This document shows positions 7,479 to 16,960 of a stretch of 64,000 nt of DNA, one piece after another. The stretch covers positions 2,542,001 through 2,606,000 of the forward strand of contig NZ_CM004509.1 in the NCBI RefSeq assembly GCF_001693435.1, written 5' to 3'. The notes beneath the pieces were generated by a model that ran no database searches, had not been told where the DNA came from, and saw only the letters and a list, made by a program, of their open reading frames with translations. The position numbers were made by a program, and so were the translations under genes. Numbering within the stretch: the stretch's first letter is position 1; every line of letters starts with the position of its first letter. This stretch comes from Gilliamella sp. wkB7. GTDB taxonomy: Bacteria > Pseudomonadota > Gammaproteobacteria > Enterobacterales > Orbaceae.

Positions 7479-10259
7479 ATGATTGCCGATCCATCTGTTT
7501 TATTAAGACGACTGAACCCTTACTGTGCAAAATCACTTGAGTCAGCCGCAGAGTTATGTCAAACCCGCGCTCATACTGAAATCACACTTGAACATTGGTT
7601 GTTAAAACTATTAGAGCAAGGATCTGGTGATATTACAATCATAGCAAGGCATTATCAACTTGATATGGATAAAATTTGGCAAGGCATCCTAAATTTCCTT
7701 GATGCATTACCGCATACCATTAATAATAAACCTAGTTTATCATCATCACTTATTGCTGTATTGCAAGCTGCATGGTTAAAAGCGTCATTAGAAGATCATG
7801 AAGAAACAATTCGATCTCTTCATATCCTACAGGTTTTACAAGAAATGCCACAATGCTTAAAAGCACAAGATGCATGGCAACTTCTTAGTTTAACACCTGT
7901 TTCTTTAAAGAAACTCCGTCCAAAATTAGATGAACTATCTGATGAAAGTCCTTTTAATGATTCAAATGATGGTTTACAAAATGACCTGCAAAATTTAGGT
8001 GATCATTCTCGAATAACTCAAGCTGAAAGTGAAAAAGAAGATAATAAAGCTCTTCAGCAAAAACATCATCAAGCAGTATTAAGTCGATTTACTGAAGATG
8101 TCACAGAAAAAGCCAAAGCAGGTAAAATCGATCCTGTATTAGGTCGTGATAAAGAAATTAGGCAGATGGTTGATATTTTATCCCGTCGCCGAAAAAATAA
8201 TCCAATTTTAGTGGGTGAGCCAGGTGTAGGTAAAACTGCTTTAGTTGAAGGGTTAGCATTACGAATAGCAGAAGGTAATATACCAAATAATCTTAAAGAT
8301 GTGAGCATATTAACCCTTGATTTAGGTTTATTGCAAGCGGGTGCCGGTGTAAAAGGTGAATTTGAACAAAGACTTAAAAACGTTATCGATGCTGTGCAGC
8401 AATCACAAAACCCAATTCTGCTGTTTATTGATGAAGCTCATACCATTATTGGTGCAGGAAATTCAGCAGGCGGTGCAGATGCGGCAAATTTATTAAAGCC
8501 AGCATTAGCTCGTGGAGAATTAAGAACCATTGCGGCTACAACATGGTCAGAATACAAACAATATTTTGAAAAAGATGCTGCACTTGAACGTCGTTTTCAA
8601 ATGGTTAAAGCTGATGAGCCTGATGATGAAAAAGCTTGTCTTATGTTGCGTGGATTAAAATCACGATATGCGATTCATCATGGTGTTCACATTTTAGATG
8701 AGGCAGTAAAAACAGCTGTATCATTATCTCGTCGTTATATTAGCGGTCGTCAACTTCCAGATAAAGCAGTTGATCTTTTAGATACAGCTTCAGCTAGAGT
8801 AAGAATGGGTCTTGATACCATACCTGAGTCGATCATTGAACTTGAAGCAAAAATTGCATCATTAACAATCGAAAAAGTAGCGATTGAAGACGATTTATTA
8901 TTAAGTGAAAACAATTCATCCGAACGCATAACTGAAATTAATAAGCAATTAGATGATCTACAGAAACGATTAGTCATCGAGCAAAATCAGTTTGAAGAAG
9001 AAAAGAAAATCATTGAAGAACTTATTGAACTGAGAAAACAATTAACGACTACGCCAGATCCAAAATTGTCAAAACAGTTGACTGATACACAAGAAAAGTT
9101 AAATAAATTGCAAGGAAATAGACCTTTATTATCCCTTGATGTTGATAGTCGAGTCGTTTCTTCTGTTATTGCTGATTGGACAGGTGTTCCTTTAGAAAGC
9201 TTATTAAAGGATGAACAAAGTCATCTTATGGCACTTGAGGATGATTTACGCAAACGAATTGTCGGTCAGGCTAATGCTTTATTTGAGTTAGCAAAACGTA
9301 TTCGGGCCACTAAAACAGGACTGACTTCAGAAGATGCACCTATGGGGGTATTTTTATTAGTTGGTCCGTCTGGAGTGGGTAAAACTGAAACGGCATTAGC
9401 ACTTGCAGACACATTATTTGGTGGTGAGCAATCACTTGTAACTATTAATATGTCTGAATATCAAGAACCCCATACAGTATCTCAACTTAAAGGTTCTCCT
9501 CCAGGCTATGTTGGTTATGGTCAAGGTGGTGTATTAACCGAAGCAGTCAGAAAACGACCTTACAGTGTAGTGTTATTAGATGAGATTGAAAAAGCCCATC
9601 GTGATGTACTTAATTTATTCTATCAAGTTTTTGATCGTGGATTTATGCGAGACGGAGAAGGTCGTGAAATCGATTTTCGTAATACCTTAATACTCATGAC
9701 ATCTAATTTAGGTAATGATGAATTAATGGCTCTATTTGATCAGATGCCAGATGCTGATACGGCTACTCAGCATGAGTTACTACGACCAATCATTCGAGAA
9801 CATTTCCAACCAGCACTATTGGCCCGTTTCCAAACGGTTATTTATACACCGTTATCGGACAAAGCATTACAGCAGATAGTCAAAATGAAATTGGATAAGG
9901 TTGCTTCACGAATACAAAAACATTACAAAATTGACTTTAAAGTTAGTGAGCAATTATACGATCAACTTGCTTCTTCTTGTTTGTTACCTGATACAGGGGC
10001 TCGTAATATTGATAGTATTTTAAATCAACAAATTTTGCCTGCAATCTCAAATTTATTATTACAAAGAAAGAACAATAGTAATGGGAAAGCTTCAACATTA
10101 TTACTTGATTTTAGCGAAACGGAAGGAATTGTTCTCGAATTAATTGATGATTCAATAAAACAAAATTCTGAGAAAGCAAAAAGTAAATCCGTAAAAGATA
10201 AAACAAAAACTACAAAAACTAAGGAAAAACAACAAAAAAAATCAGATGAAATTGATTAA
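7479..10259 (+). CDS. clpV: T6SS sheath-recycling AAA+ ATPase ClpV (TssH)
   Basis: ClpV disassembles contracted TssBC sheaths for reuse. The protein has a Clp-N domain, a first AAA+ module with GEPGVGKTAL (about residue 247) and Walker B LLFIDEAHT, a coiled-coil M-domain (about 430-570), and a second AAA+ module with GPSGVGKTETAL (about residue 629) and VVLLDEIEKAH. The Lys-rich tail is low complexity. An in-frame TTG lies upstream at 7434, but ATG 7479 follows AAAAGGAATAGT at good spacing and gives the usual MIADPSVLLRRLNPYC start, so I use it (926 residues). A terminator-like hairpin follows. Confidence 0.95.
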   Translation: MIADPSVLLRRLNPYCAKSLESAAELCQTRAHTEITLEHWLLKLLEQGSGDITIIARHYQLDMDKIWQGILNFLDALPHTINNKPSLSSSLIAVLQAAWLKASLEDHEETIRSLHILQVLQEMPQCLKAQDAWQLLSLTPVSLKKLRPKLDELSDESPFNDSNDGLQNDLQNLGDHSRITQAESEKEDNKALQQKHHQAVLSRFTEDVTEKAKAGKIDPVLGRDKEIRQMVDILSRRRKNNPILVGEPGVGKTALVEGLALRIAEGNIPNNLKDVSILTLDLGLLQAGAGVKGEFEQRLKNVIDAVQQSQNPILLFIDEAHTIIGAGNSAGGADAANLLKPALARGELRTIAATTWSEYKQYFEKDAALERRFQMVKADEPDDEKACLMLRGLKSRYAIHHGVHILDEAVKTAVSLSRRYISGRQLPDKAVDLLDTASARVRMGLDTIPESIIELEAKIASLTIEKVAIEDDLLLSENNSSERITEINKQLDDLQKRLVIEQNQFEEEKKIIEELIELRKQLTTTPDPKLSKQLTDTQEKLNKLQGNRPLLSLDVDSRVVSSVIADWTGVPLESLLKDEQSHLMALEDDLRKRIVGQANALFELAKRIRATKTGLTSEDAPMGVFLLVGPSGVGKTETALALADTLFGGEQSLVTINMSEYQEPHTVSQLKGSPPGYVGYGQGGVLTEAVRKRPYSVVLLDEIEKAHRDVLNLFYQVFDRGFMRDGEGREIDFRNTLILMTSNLGNDELMALFDQMPDADTATQHELLRPIIREHFQPALLARFQTVIYTPLSDKALQQIVKMKLDKVASRIQKHYKIDFKVSEQLYDQLASSCLLPDTGARNIDSILNQQILPAISNLLLQRKNNSNGKASTLLLDFSETEGIVLELIDDSIKQNSEKAKSKSVKDKTKTTKTKEKQQKKSDEID

Positions 10260-10284
10260 TAACATGATGTTTTTTAAATGAGAT

Positions 10285-10325
10285 AAACTGATCAATTTGT
10301 ATAAAAACTTATTGGTCAGTTTTAA
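10285..10325 (+). terminator. Terminator-like hairpin after clpV
   Basis: AAACTGATCAAT (10285-10296) pairs with ATTGGTCAGTTT (10311-10322), eleven Watson-Crick pairs and one wobble, followed by TTTTAAATAAAA counting the stem end. It probably ends the tssB-clpV transcript, so the PAAR-tssE half would have its own promoter in the 200 bases that follow. Confidence 0.6.
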
Positions 10326-10381
10326 ATAAAATTAAAATAGACAAAGATAATATTTATTATTAATCATAGTGATTATAGTAC

Positions 10382-10419
10382 AAGTATTGATGAAAGATCT
10401 TAAATTACTATCAATACTT
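10382..10419. repeat. Perfect inverted repeat in the clpV-PAAR gap
   Basis: AAGTATTGAT at 10382-10391 and ATCAATACTT at 10410-10419 form a perfect ten-pair stem with an 18-base loop. No T run follows. It is about 100 bases before the PAAR gene, so an operator or 5' leader structure for the second T6SS transcript is possible. Confidence 0.5.
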
Positions 10420-10522
10420 AAGGTCGTTTGCAATATGATTAATTTGAATACTGAAAAATTGTGGGTTTAAAAACATCGTATAACGAGCATTCTTATTTGA
10501 GAATTTAAGTAAGGGATAAATA

Positions 10523-10789
10523 ATGGGAAAAAACGTGGTTCGATTGGGTGATCCTACAACTCATGGTGGGACGGTTATTTCTGTTTCTTCAACAATGATT
10601 GTAGAAGGGAGACCTGCAGCTCTATTAGGTGATCTGGTTAGCTGTCCTAAGAAAGGACATGGAGTAAATAAAATTATTGAAGCTTCAACGACTTGTTTTT
10701 CAGATGGTAAACCAGTTGTCGTGGATCAATGTACATGTGAATGTGGTTGTAAAGTGATTTCAACACTAAGTACATCGGAGATTGAATAA
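10523..10789 (+). CDS. PAAR-domain T6SS spike-tip protein
   Basis: PAAR proteins cap the VgrG trimer and sharpen the puncturing spike. The 88 residues are a stand-alone PAAR domain: MGKNVVRLGDPTTHGG at the N-terminus, the internal repeat-like AALLGDLVSCPKKGHG, and a Cys-rich C-terminal strand region (residues 63-80, CTCECGC) that may help bind the metal. There is no attached toxin domain. AAGGGATAAATA precedes the ATG. The matching VgrG is not in the window, so this tip must work with a VgrG encoded elsewhere. The next gene begins four bases after its stop. Confidence 0.93.
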   Translation: MGKNVVRLGDPTTHGGTVISVSSTMIVEGRPAALLGDLVSCPKKGHGVNKIIEASTTCFSDGKPVVVDQCTCECGCKVISTLSTSEIE

Positions 10790-10793
10790 TATT

Positions 10794-11939
10794 ATGTCTT
10801 GGCCTAAACCTAAGGTACTAAATCCATTAAAACCACCATTAAAATTACATCGCGGCAGATGGTATTTGTTTTTTATAGTTCTGGGTATTATCACAACTAT
10901 TTTGCTTATTTTAATCTGGCCGAATGAAAACTATGGTTCACAGTGGATATTTTGGATGTTTGCTACAATTATTCCAACAATAATTACTGGGATTGCTATC
11001 AGTATACGATTATATTTATATGGTTTGGCTCAGGAAGAATATGAAATTTGGCAGTTAGAACAGAAAAACATTGAAGAAAATTGGAAAGATTGGGCGATGA
11101 AATCTTTAGTAATTCTTGATAGCTATTATATTTTGCCTAATCACCTCACCGTACAAGACATCTTAAGTAACAGTGAGAATATACCAACAGAAGTCAATAA
11201 ATCGTTAGAGTTTGGTGACGAGTTTAATATTAACATATATCTTGAAGAAGTTTTTTTATCTTTACGTAAATTGTTACTTGATTTACCGGAAAAAGAAATA
11301 ATTAACATCACTATTTATACATCATTTGAATCAAATGTTCTTTTAAAAGAAGATATTAATAAAGCTTATCAAATGGCACAATTGCCATGGAAATATAAGT
11401 TAACACAGCATATATCAGATAATATTGATCTTGAAATAATACAAGAAATGATAGATGACTCACAAACAAGTCTTCAACTTGTCATTATCAATAATACCAT
11501 TTCATCGAACTCGGCATTTTTGTGTGCTTTTTTAGCAACAAGCAAACAATATTATCAAGATTTGGGAATAAATAATGCGAAAGTTGAAATCTTGAGACCC
11601 ATGATAGCAACTGAACTTGATAATGCTATTATCCAAATGATAGATATGCAACATGCAATAAAACAAGTAAAACAACTTTGGTTTGCTAATATGGATAATA
11701 AACAACAAACAGAAATTACAACACTATTAGCAGATCAAAAAATTTCCCCGACCAATTTAGTTAAATTAGACAGTCTTATTGGGAATCATACTGTGTTAAG
11801 TTTTTGGCTTTCTTTGGCGATGGGATATGAAATGGTTATGCTCACTAACCAAAATAATCTTATGACTGCATATAGTCATAACAAATGGTTACTTTCAATT
11901 TTGACGAGTAGTACGTCGGGAGTCGTAAATGAAAAATAA
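10794..11939 (+). CDS. T6SS-linked membrane protein of unknown function
   Basis: I do not recognise a named family. The 381-residue protein has a short Pro/Lys-rich cytoplasmic N-terminus, two close membrane helices (about residues 25-45 and 53-77, starting from MSWPKPK), and a roughly 300-residue soluble region predicted to be cytoplasmic, rich in Ile, Leu and Asn. A TTG at 10782 also opens the frame, but ATG 10794, four bases after the PAAR stop, is preferred. It overlaps tssM by 11 bases, which implies translational coupling and a role with the membrane complex. A T6SS accessory protein is a fair inference; its activity is unknown. Confidence 0.8.
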   Translation: MSWPKPKVLNPLKPPLKLHRGRWYLFFIVLGIITTILLILIWPNENYGSQWIFWMFATIIPTIITGIAISIRLYLYGLAQEEYEIWQLEQKNIEENWKDWAMKSLVILDSYYILPNHLTVQDILSNSENIPTEVNKSLEFGDEFNINIYLEEVFLSLRKLLLDLPEKEIINITIYTSFESNVLLKEDINKAYQMAQLPWKYKLTQHISDNIDLEIIQEMIDDSQTSLQLVIINNTISSNSAFLCAFLATSKQYYQDLGINNAKVEILRPMIATELDNAIIQMIDMQHAIKQVKQLWFANMDNKQQTEITTLLADQKISPTNLVKLDSLIGNHTVLSFWLSLAMGYEMVMLTNQNNLMTAYSHNKWLLSILTSSTSGVVNEK

Positions 11940-14900
11940 ATGGAAACTGATTGGATTAATTTTCATTATATTATTAGGAGCACTAATTCTAGCTGCAGGA
12001 CTTTTTTTCTGGGGAGCGGGTTTAGGTTATGTAACAACAGGACAGAAATTTTCAATATGGTTACAAGCAATGCTTTTATTGCTTGGCTTATTGTTAACGC
12101 CTGTTATTATTACTAATAATCGTAAAATATGGGCTAAAGATAAAGCTAAGCGTGAATCTTTGAATCCTACCGAAAAGAAACCCGTAAAAAAAGTTATTAC
12201 ATTTCCTGAATTTTCAGAAATAAACAATCAGTGCAAATCCCGTTACGGTCTGTTTTGGCGATATAAAGTTCGAAAATGTTTGGTTATTGGGACATCATCT
12301 GATGTAGAAACATTATTCCCTAATCTACAACAAGCTAAATGGCAGTTAAGTGGTCAAACATTAATGGTTTATGGCGGAGATGTTTCAAGTGAAGTCAATA
12401 TTCCTTGGATGAAACTATTAAAGAAACATTTCTCACGTTATTTACCATTTTATCATAAACCGTTAGATGCAATCATTTGGGCTGTTTCAAAAAATTATCT
12501 TGATAATACTCGACAACAACAAGTTTTAATTGAAAAAACTATATTGCAACTAAGATCCCGCGATAAAATTTTAAGATGGTCTGCTCCGCTTTATTTAGTA
12601 TCAGGACAAACAAGTGAATGGTCACAAGAAGGAAGAATTGAACAAAGCGTTGGGATAACGTTTTCTTCTTCTAAAAATAGCATCATTGACTCTGCGGAAT
12701 TATCGCTAAAACAATTGGCAACTGAATGTTGTCAACGAGGTATACAACAGGTAAAAGAAAACTCTCATTATGCCTATTTGCTTCAGTTAAGCCAGAATCT
12801 AGTCAAAAACGATATTGATAAGATTAAACGATATTTGACCTCATTGATTTCACTGCGTTATGCTCCAAACCTTCGTGGACTATTTTTTATGCCTCATCAG
12901 TCATCGAGGCCAACGGAAGAACAAGAATTTTATGATTTAAATTATTTTTTTATGACACCAACTTGGCAGTCGATCATTGATGATGCAAAAACAAACGTAG
13001 GGCGAAGACTTGGATTAAATTGGGGAGCAATTTCTTGTTATGTTTTATTTGTATCTATGCTCATGACAGGATGTGCAATGCTCACATCATATTTCCGAAA
13101 CGAATCATTGATCGAAGATAGTATTAAACTTGCTAAAAATGCTGATGAATCTGCTACTAAAGATTATACATCAAGATTACAAATTCAATATCAATTACAA
13201 CAAAGATTAGAACAATTATTGTTTCGTGAACAAAATGGGGCGCCGTTATCTTATCGGTTTGGTTTAAATCATGATGGTAAATTATTAAAAAAATTGTGGT
13301 CAAGTTATTACACAACAAACTTACGTAATATTGTTGTTCCATTTAAAGATATAATGACCGATTATTTAGAGTTATTAACGCAATTACCTCCCGATGATCC
13401 TCACCGAGACGAATTAGTTGAATCAGCATATGATGTATTGAAAGTATACTTAATGATGAGTCGCGCTGATAAAAGTGATGGGGACTATTTAAGTCAATTT
13501 GCAACTAAAAAATGGAATGCGCCGAAAGATGTTAGTGATGGTAATTGGCAAAGATTAATGCCTGATCTGGTTCGTTTTTGGGGACAATCATTAAATCTTA
13601 ATCCTAAGTGGGCACAAAAAGAAGATGTATCATTAGTAAAAAATGCTCGCCAAATATTAATTAATAAAATTGGTGCACAAAATGCGGTGAACTCAATTTA
13701 TAAAGGGATGATCCAACGAGCTAGCCAGAATTACGCAGATCAAAGTTTGAGTCAATTACTTGATGGATTTGATAATCATTTACTATTTTTTAGTAAGGAT
13801 GATCTACCTGGTATTTACACACGAAAAGCCTGGGAAAATACCATTAAGCAGGAAATAAATGAAGTCTCTAAACTCCGCCAAGAACAAATTGATTGGGTTT
13901 TAAGTGATGGAGGTAATTCATTACCTAAATCGATTTCGTCTGAATCATTAAAAAAACAACTTACCGAACTATATTTTAGTGAATATGGTGCTGCATGGTT
14001 GAACTTTTTAAATGCTATAGAATGGCGTCAATCTGACAATGTATCAGATGTTATTGAACAATTAACAATACTTGCTGATACTAGACAATCTCCTTTAGTC
14101 GCATTAGTAAACGCAATTAAGTACCAATCAGAGGTAGCTTATAGTGAAGATGGTTTATCTAGTAATATATTACGTTCAGCTAAAGAGCTTATTAACAACA
14201 ACAAATCATCAACTGGAATGTCTAAAAAGAACAATGAAGCAACAGGTCCTTTAACAGAAACATTCGCGCCTATTGTTAGTTTGTTAAGAAATGATAATGC
14301 CAATGGTCTATCTTTAGAGACCTATTTATCGCGTATCACTCAAGTGCGATTGAAATTGCAAAATATAACTAATAGTGCCGAACCACAAACTATGATGCAA
14401 GAACTAGCTAAAAGTGTATTTAAAGGCACTTCGGTTGATTTAACTGAAACCCGAGATTATGGTAATTTAATTGCTGCTAACTTAGGAAAAGAGTGGTCAG
14501 GATTTAGTTATAGTTTATTCAAAAAACCATTAGAACAATCATGGCAAGTAGTATTAACACCAGCAACAGAAAGTTTTAATGATATTTGGCAAAACTATGT
14601 TGTCAGTCAGTGGAAAAAATCCTTTGCTGGTCGCTATCCATTTAAAAATAGTGAAAATGAAGCCTCTTTACCTGAATTAGCTCGTTTTATTCGAGCTGAT
14701 ACTGGTATTATAGATAAATTTATTACTAGTGAATTAAATGGTGTATTAGATAAAAAAGGTGGAATGTGGGTTGTAAATAATGTTAATGCCCAAGGACTTA
14801 ATTTTTCTCCTAAATTTCTTGAAGCATTAAACTTATTTAATCAACTTTCTGCAGAAGTTCTTGAGACAGGTGATGTATCCTTATCATTCGATCTAATGCC

Positions 14901-15270
14901 TCGCACAGGAGGAAGTACCTCTAAAACAGAATTAATAATTAATAAGCAGAAACTTGAATATTTCAATCAAGTACCTAATTGGCAGCGTTTTAATTGGCCA
15001 GGTGATGGATATGCACCATATTCACAGCTCAGTTGGAGTAGTAATCATTCAGGCTTAAGATTATATCAATACTATAATGGTGATTGGGCATGGATAAGAT
15101 TACTTGAATCAGCATCAATTAAACCGTTAGATTCCAGTCGATATGAATTGGTTTGGGAAGCTAAAGACGGTAATAAACTTAGATATGTTTTAAGAACACA
15201 ACTAGGCGGTGGACCACTAACGTTATTGAAATTACGCAATTTTACTTTACCACAAAACGTATTTGAATAA
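11929..15270 (+). CDS. tssM: T6SS membrane-complex protein TssM (IcmF/VasK), P-loop-less
   Basis: TssM spans the inner membrane and periplasm and joins TssL to the TssJ lipoprotein. The 1113 residues show two N-terminal helices (about 7-33 and 42-62), a cytoplasmic region, a third helix (about 367-390), and a long periplasmic part ending in the TssJ-binding beta domain (ARFIRADTGI, then WPGDGYAPYSQLSW to the C-terminus). Where P-loop TssMs carry GPxGSGKT, this one reads CLVIGTSSDVETL (residues 117-129), so no Walker A is present. P-loop-less TssMs exist in working systems. GGGAGTCGTAA precedes ATG, inside the upstream gene. Confidence 0.95.
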   Translation: MKNKWKLIGLIFIILLGALILAAGLFFWGAGLGYVTTGQKFSIWLQAMLLLLGLLLTPVIITNNRKIWAKDKAKRESLNPTEKKPVKKVITFPEFSEINNQCKSRYGLFWRYKVRKCLVIGTSSDVETLFPNLQQAKWQLSGQTLMVYGGDVSSEVNIPWMKLLKKHFSRYLPFYHKPLDAIIWAVSKNYLDNTRQQQVLIEKTILQLRSRDKILRWSAPLYLVSGQTSEWSQEGRIEQSVGITFSSSKNSIIDSAELSLKQLATECCQRGIQQVKENSHYAYLLQLSQNLVKNDIDKIKRYLTSLISLRYAPNLRGLFFMPHQSSRPTEEQEFYDLNYFFMTPTWQSIIDDAKTNVGRRLGLNWGAISCYVLFVSMLMTGCAMLTSYFRNESLIEDSIKLAKNADESATKDYTSRLQIQYQLQQRLEQLLFREQNGAPLSYRFGLNHDGKLLKKLWSSYYTTNLRNIVVPFKDIMTDYLELLTQLPPDDPHRDELVESAYDVLKVYLMMSRADKSDGDYLSQFATKKWNAPKDVSDGNWQRLMPDLVRFWGQSLNLNPKWAQKEDVSLVKNARQILINKIGAQNAVNSIYKGMIQRASQNYADQSLSQLLDGFDNHLLFFSKDDLPGIYTRKAWENTIKQEINEVSKLRQEQIDWVLSDGGNSLPKSISSESLKKQLTELYFSEYGAAWLNFLNAIEWRQSDNVSDVIEQLTILADTRQSPLVALVNAIKYQSEVAYSEDGLSSNILRSAKELINNNKSSTGMSKKNNEATGPLTETFAPIVSLLRNDNANGLSLETYLSRITQVRLKLQNITNSAEPQTMMQELAKSVFKGTSVDLTETRDYGNLIAANLGKEWSGFSYSLFKKPLEQSWQVVLTPATESFNDIWQNYVVSQWKKSFAGRYPFKNSENEASLPELARFIRADTGIIDKFITSELNGVLDKKGGMWVVNNVNAQGLNFSPKFLEALNLFNQLSAEVLETGDVSLSFDLMPRTGGSTSKTELIINKQKLEYFNQVPNWQRFNWPGDGYAPYSQLSWSSNHSGLRLYQYYNGDWAWIRLLESASIKPLDSSRYELVWEAKDGNKLRYVLRTQLGGGPLTLLKLRNFTLPQNVFE

Positions 15271-15303
15271 TGTTAAATTAATATCGGATACTGGATTAAT
15301 GTT

Positions 15304-16908
15304 ATGTTTAGTCAATTATTAAGCCGTTTTACAGGTACTGATGATCAGAGCAAACTGATACAAAAGTTAAATCAAACTTGGGTTGATTGGTTACAGCCAA
15401 TCAATCCAGATAAACCAACAGGTGAAGATTTGACTTATCATGATACTTTTCAAGATATTAAAGAACAAATCGCAAAAATATCTGGTATCGATTATTCATT
15501 TGTTATTGTTGAGAGTGAAAGCTTACTAAAACGAAGTAGTAAAGATATTCGTGTGGCTACATATTATTGTTTAGCGCGATTATATCAAGATGGTGTAGAT
15601 GGTTTTGCTGATGGTCTTGAAATATTGGCTGGATTACTTGATACATTTGGACCATTGATTTATCCATCAAGACCTAATATACGCAAAAATGCCATAGAAT
15701 GGCTTACTAACGCGCGTTTTATAGATCAATTGACACAATTACAACCTATAAGTGATGAGCTTTTAGGTCGTATTATCGCTGCGTTAAGTCAGATAGATAG
15801 TAGTTGTCAAAAATTATTTAATTCTGAAACGCCTAATCAGTCAATAACACCGCCTGATTTATCGGCGTTGGTTCATTTTTTTGGCAATATAGCAAAACAA
15901 CCAGCTAAAACTACAAACGAAGAACAACCGTCACAAACGCCGGTCAATCCTGTACCTGTCTCAGAAGTACAACAAAGTAACGTTGAAATAAAAATTAGTT
16001 CTCAACGAGATTTACTTGACCAAGCTAGAAAAATGGCTGCATTTTTACGAGAAAATCCTGAAGGTTACCTTGCTGCAGGACGTTTTTTGCGAGTAATCCG
16101 CTGGGATATGATTGCAGATTTACCACCTGTTGATTCTAAGGGTAAAACAAGATTACCAGCACCAAGAGCGGAACTTAAACAAAATATTAATCGGTTAATT
16201 CTCCAAAAACAGTGGTCAACACTTTTCGAACGTGTTGAAAATGCTTTTATGGAAAATGCAAATCATTTTTGGTTAGATCTGCAACGTGCTTCTGTTTTAG
16301 CCCTAAAAAACATGGGTGAACCTTATCGGTCTTGGGCTGATATTTATTTAACAGATATTGGCTTAATGTTAGAACGCTTAAATGGAATTGAAAATCTCTA
16401 TTTTGACAATGGTATGCCTTTTGCTGATGATGAAACATTAAGCTGGATTGCTAGTGATGCTCGTATACATCATTTAGGTGAAGGTGATAGCATTGAACCT
16501 ATTGCTGTATCGGGTGAAAACGATTGGGGTGAGATTGAAAAACAAGCCTTAGAATTAGCTCAAACAGAAAGCCTAGAACATGCATTCCAATGGCTACAAA
16601 GTTTACCATCATTGCGTTCACCTAAACAACAATATTTATTACAATATACGCAAGCAAGAGTTGCGGAACAATTAGGAAAGCAAGATATTGCATTAACATT
16701 ACTGGTAGGATTAAATAATCAACAGCAATCAATTACTTTGTTACAATGGGAACCTGAACTATTATTTGATATTAAAAGATTTTTACTCAAATTAATTAAA
16801 CAAAAAAATTTACAAAAAGATAATAATAGAAATTTTGGTGAACAAATAGAGGATTTGCAACATGAACTCATGCAGCTCAATCCAGCTAGGGCACTAAGTG
16901 TGATTTAA
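15304..16908 (+). CDS. tssA: T6SS assembly protein TssA (ImpA N-terminal domain)
   Basis: TssA primes tail assembly at the baseplate or caps the distal sheath end. The ImpA_N domain occupies about residues 30-150 (INPDKPTGEDLTYHDTF, then LLKRSSKDIRVATYYCLARL and FADGLEILAGLLDTFGP). A Gln/Pro/Thr-rich linker (about 200-235) leads to a C-terminal helical region rich in TPR-like helices (about 240-530, with RLRVIRW-type FLRVIRWDMI). The 534-residue length fits the long TssA classes. It lies between tssM and tssF, 33 bases after tssM. Confidence 0.93.
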   Translation: MFSQLLSRFTGTDDQSKLIQKLNQTWVDWLQPINPDKPTGEDLTYHDTFQDIKEQIAKISGIDYSFVIVESESLLKRSSKDIRVATYYCLARLYQDGVDGFADGLEILAGLLDTFGPLIYPSRPNIRKNAIEWLTNARFIDQLTQLQPISDELLGRIIAALSQIDSSCQKLFNSETPNQSITPPDLSALVHFFGNIAKQPAKTTNEEQPSQTPVNPVPVSEVQQSNVEIKISSQRDLLDQARKMAAFLRENPEGYLAAGRFLRVIRWDMIADLPPVDSKGKTRLPAPRAELKQNINRLILQKQWSTLFERVENAFMENANHFWLDLQRASVLALKNMGEPYRSWADIYLTDIGLMLERLNGIENLYFDNGMPFADDETLSWIASDARIHHLGEGDSIEPIAVSGENDWGEIEKQALELAQTESLEHAFQWLQSLPSLRSPKQQYLLQYTQARVAEQLGKQDIALTLLVGLNNQQQSITLLQWEPELLFDIKRFLLKLIKQKNLQKDNNRNFGEQIEDLQHELMQLNPARALSVI

Positions 16909-16960
16909 ACTCTTAATAAACGAGTCACGTTAGAAAAATATAAAACTAAAGAGATAAAGA

